Source: Gammaproteobacteria bacterium (GTDB taxonomy: Bacteria; Pseudomonadota; Gammaproteobacteria; Chromatiales; Chromatiaceae). From it: a DNA stretch of 7,777 nt. Shown piece after piece: positions 6,982 to 7,777 of the stretch (position 1 is the first letter of the stretch; each line of letters opens with the position of its first letter). Below the pieces are notes generated by a model that made no database searches, was not told the DNA's origin, and saw only the letters and a list, made by a program, of their open reading frames with translations. The stretch lies in assembly GCA_024277555.1 (NCBI GenBank), contig JAJRUY010000098.1, forward strand, positions 1-7,777, written 5' to 3'. The translations under genes were made by a program, and so were the position numbers.

Positions 6982-7016
6982 AAAAGTCAGTGACATAACC
7001 AAGCGGGTAAAAACCA

Positions 7017-7499
7017 ATGAAACGTTTTATGGAACTGGTGGCAGACTGCCTGAGCAGCGTCAAGGAACATATGCCCTGGGATCTTGAAGAAAGGCTGCAG
7101 GACAACCCGGATCTCTTGCTGGTGGATGTGCGTGAACCCTATGAATACGAAGCCATGCATATCGAAGGTTCACTGCTGGTGCCCCGGGGCATACTCGAAT
7201 CTGCCTGTGAGTGGGATTACGAGGAAACCGAGCCAGAGCTGGTGATGGCTAGGGAGCGGGAAGTGGTAGCGGTTTGCCGCTCGGGCCGGCGCAGCGTACT
7301 GGCCGCCCACTCCCTGCAGGTGCTGGGTTTCAGGAATGTGGCTTCCCTGCAAACCGGCATTCGCGGCTGGAAGGATTACGATCTTCCTCTGGTGGATGGG
7401 CAAGGCAATGAGGTGGATCTGGATGATGCGGATGAATACTTCATGCCCAAGTTGCGCGAAGACCAGCTGCGTCCCAAGGACTGGGTTGATCCGGCTTAA
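7017..7499 (+). CDS. Single-domain rhodanese-like protein
   Basis: This 160-residue cytoplasmic protein has no signal peptide. It carries one rhodanese domain (about 20-125): the N-terminal LLLVDVREPYEYEAMHIEGS element (33-52), active-site loop CRSGRR with Cys87 (87-92), and the C-terminal TGIRGWKDYDLPL (113-125). A six-residue loop starting with cysteine is the form expected to carry a persulfide, so thiosulfate or glutathione-persulfide sulfurtransfer is the likely chemistry, although the substrate is not specified. An insert rich in acidic residues (about 63-82, with Cys64) and an acidic C-terminal tail (about 126-160) extend the minimal domain. The gene starts 35 bases after the response regulator with only a weak GCGGG ribosome binding site, and probably shares the upstream transcript. 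Its TAA stop lies within the TTAA at the left edge of the 255-bp inverted-repeat element. Confidence 0.92.
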   Translation: MKRFMELVADCLSSVKEHMPWDLEERLQDNPDLLLVDVREPYEYEAMHIEGSLLVPRGILESACEWDYEETEPELVMAREREVVAVCRSGRRSVLAAHSLQVLGFRNVASLQTGIRGWKDYDLPLVDGQGNEVDLDDADEYFMPKLREDQLRPKDWVDPA

Positions 7500-7527
7500 C
7501 CCGGATATTTCACCCGGACACTGAAAT

Positions 7528-7549
7528 AACAACATAAGATGCTGTTTTT
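7528..7549 (+). terminator. Weak terminator-like hairpin after the rhodanese
   Basis: An eight-base-pair stem with one mismatch (7528-7535 with 7539-7546) and a three-base loop runs into TTTTT (7545-7549). It is the first terminator-like structure after the rhodanese stop, about 30 bases downstream, and it lies inside the inverted-repeat element. The stem is AT-rich and unstable, so it may be fortuitous. Confidence 0.25.
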
Positions 7550-7653
7550 ATTAACCATTACATCTGCATTAGCAAAGTACAATATGTTGCCGGGTGTTTG
7601 TTAAGACCGCCCTTGCACCGATCTTGTTGCCCAGAGACGATATTTCTTCACTC

Positions 7654-7675
7654 ATCAATAGCTTGGGCTATTGAT
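7654..7675. repeat. Perfect 9-bp inverted repeat inside the 255-bp element
   Basis: ATCAATAGC (7654-7662) and GCTATTGAT (7667-7675) form a perfect stem around a TTGG loop. No T run follows, so it is not a classical terminator. It may be a structural or protein-binding part of the element. Confidence 0.55.
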
Positions 7676-7768
7676 TCGATCAGAAATTCGCCTCTGAACA
7701 ACAATCCCGGCACAATCATCGGACTTCCAGGTGAAACATCCGGGTTAAGGCTATCTCCAAAAATTGCC

Positions 7769-7777
7769 ATTCCGGCG
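7769..7777. repeat. Truncated inverse copy of the palindromic repeat
   Basis: The final nine bases, ATTCCGGCG, match the start of the reverse complement of the palindrome at 199-218. The ninth base (G rather than C) shows that the copy is in the opposite orientation. It is cut by the window edge, so the identification rests on nine bases plus the preceding C. Confidence 0.4.

Larger units (their letters stand above)
7495..7749. mobile_element. MITE-like 255-bp non-coding element with 24-bp inverted termini and TTAA edges
   Basis: The left end (7495-7518) begins CTTAACCCGGATATTTCACC. The right end (7726-7749) finishes GTGAAACATCCGGGTTAAG. The two are reverse complements over 24 bases with two mismatches. 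Both carry TTAA at the outer edge, which could be a 4-bp target duplication or part of the repeat. The interior is AT-richer than the genes and has no transposase; its longest notable frame is 28 codons on the minus strand. A 9-bp hairpin lies at 7654-7675. The left TTAA supplies the stop codon of the rhodanese. Small size, paired termini and another copy of the end at 110-131 fit a non-autonomous transposable element. The family is not identified. Confidence 0.6.

Noticed and set aside
7569..7655. A 28-codon minus-strand open frame inside the 255-bp element, beginning MSEEISSLGN
   Set aside because: It is too short to support without homologues, no ribosome binding site is clear, and its start overlaps the arm of the internal hairpin.
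7494..7750. Integron attC site after the rhodanese gene
   Set aside because: GCTTAAC at the left edge fits RYYYAAC, but the right edge GTTAAGG fails the final pyrimidine of GTTRRRY. The element is 255 bp, longer than usual attC sites, and the upstream gene belongs to an operon rather than a cassette.

Overview
The window looks like a chromosomal segment of a free-living gammaproteobacterium. The protein types (an Atm1-type ABC half-transporter, a short S24-like protein paired with an RND adaptor, a NarX/NarL-like pair and a rhodanese) resemble those of sulfur-oxidising Chromatiales-type lineages. That placement is an impression from protein style and moderate-to-high GC content, not a demonstrated assignment.

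Layout. Positions 1-300 hold no gene I can support, but they carry repeat pieces: a solitary transposon-like end (about 110-131) and a perfect 8-bp-stem palindrome (199-218). A two-gene minus-strand unit follows, read right to left: a small S24/LexA-peptidase-like protein (1676-1347) and a lipoprotein RND/HlyD-type periplasmic adaptor (1344-301). No pump gene follows the adaptor. A short divergent intergenic region (1677-1768) separates this unit from a long plus-strand gene block: Atm1-type ABC transporter (1769-3592), CCA tRNA nucleotidyltransferase (3589-4746), two-TM GAF histidine kinase (4736-6331), NarL-type response regulator (6319-6981) and rhodanese (7017-7499). The first four genes overlap one another by 4, 11 and 13 bases, and the rhodanese starts 35 bases after the regulator, so the five probably form one transcription unit. 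A 255-bp element with 24-bp imperfect terminal inverted repeats and TTAA at both edges (7495-7749) begins exactly at the rhodanese stop codon. The window ends inside what looks like a second, inverted copy of the 199-218 palindrome.

How the genes may work together. Known Atm1-type exporters move glutathione-linked sulfur or metal species across the inner membrane, and rhodaneses carry sulfane sulfur on an active-site cysteine. The sensor kinase has almost no periplasmic domain. Its cytoplasmic GAF-like region carries a five-cysteine cluster, and it sits between these genes with its partner regulator. A testable reading is that the operon senses a cytoplasmic redox, sulfane-sulfur or metal signal and links it to sulfur handling and export. 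This is inference from gene content; the kinase and regulator could equally control unrelated anaerobic or nitrogen-oxide genes elsewhere. The CCA enzyme is a housekeeping passenger whose HD-domain signature appears to be lost.
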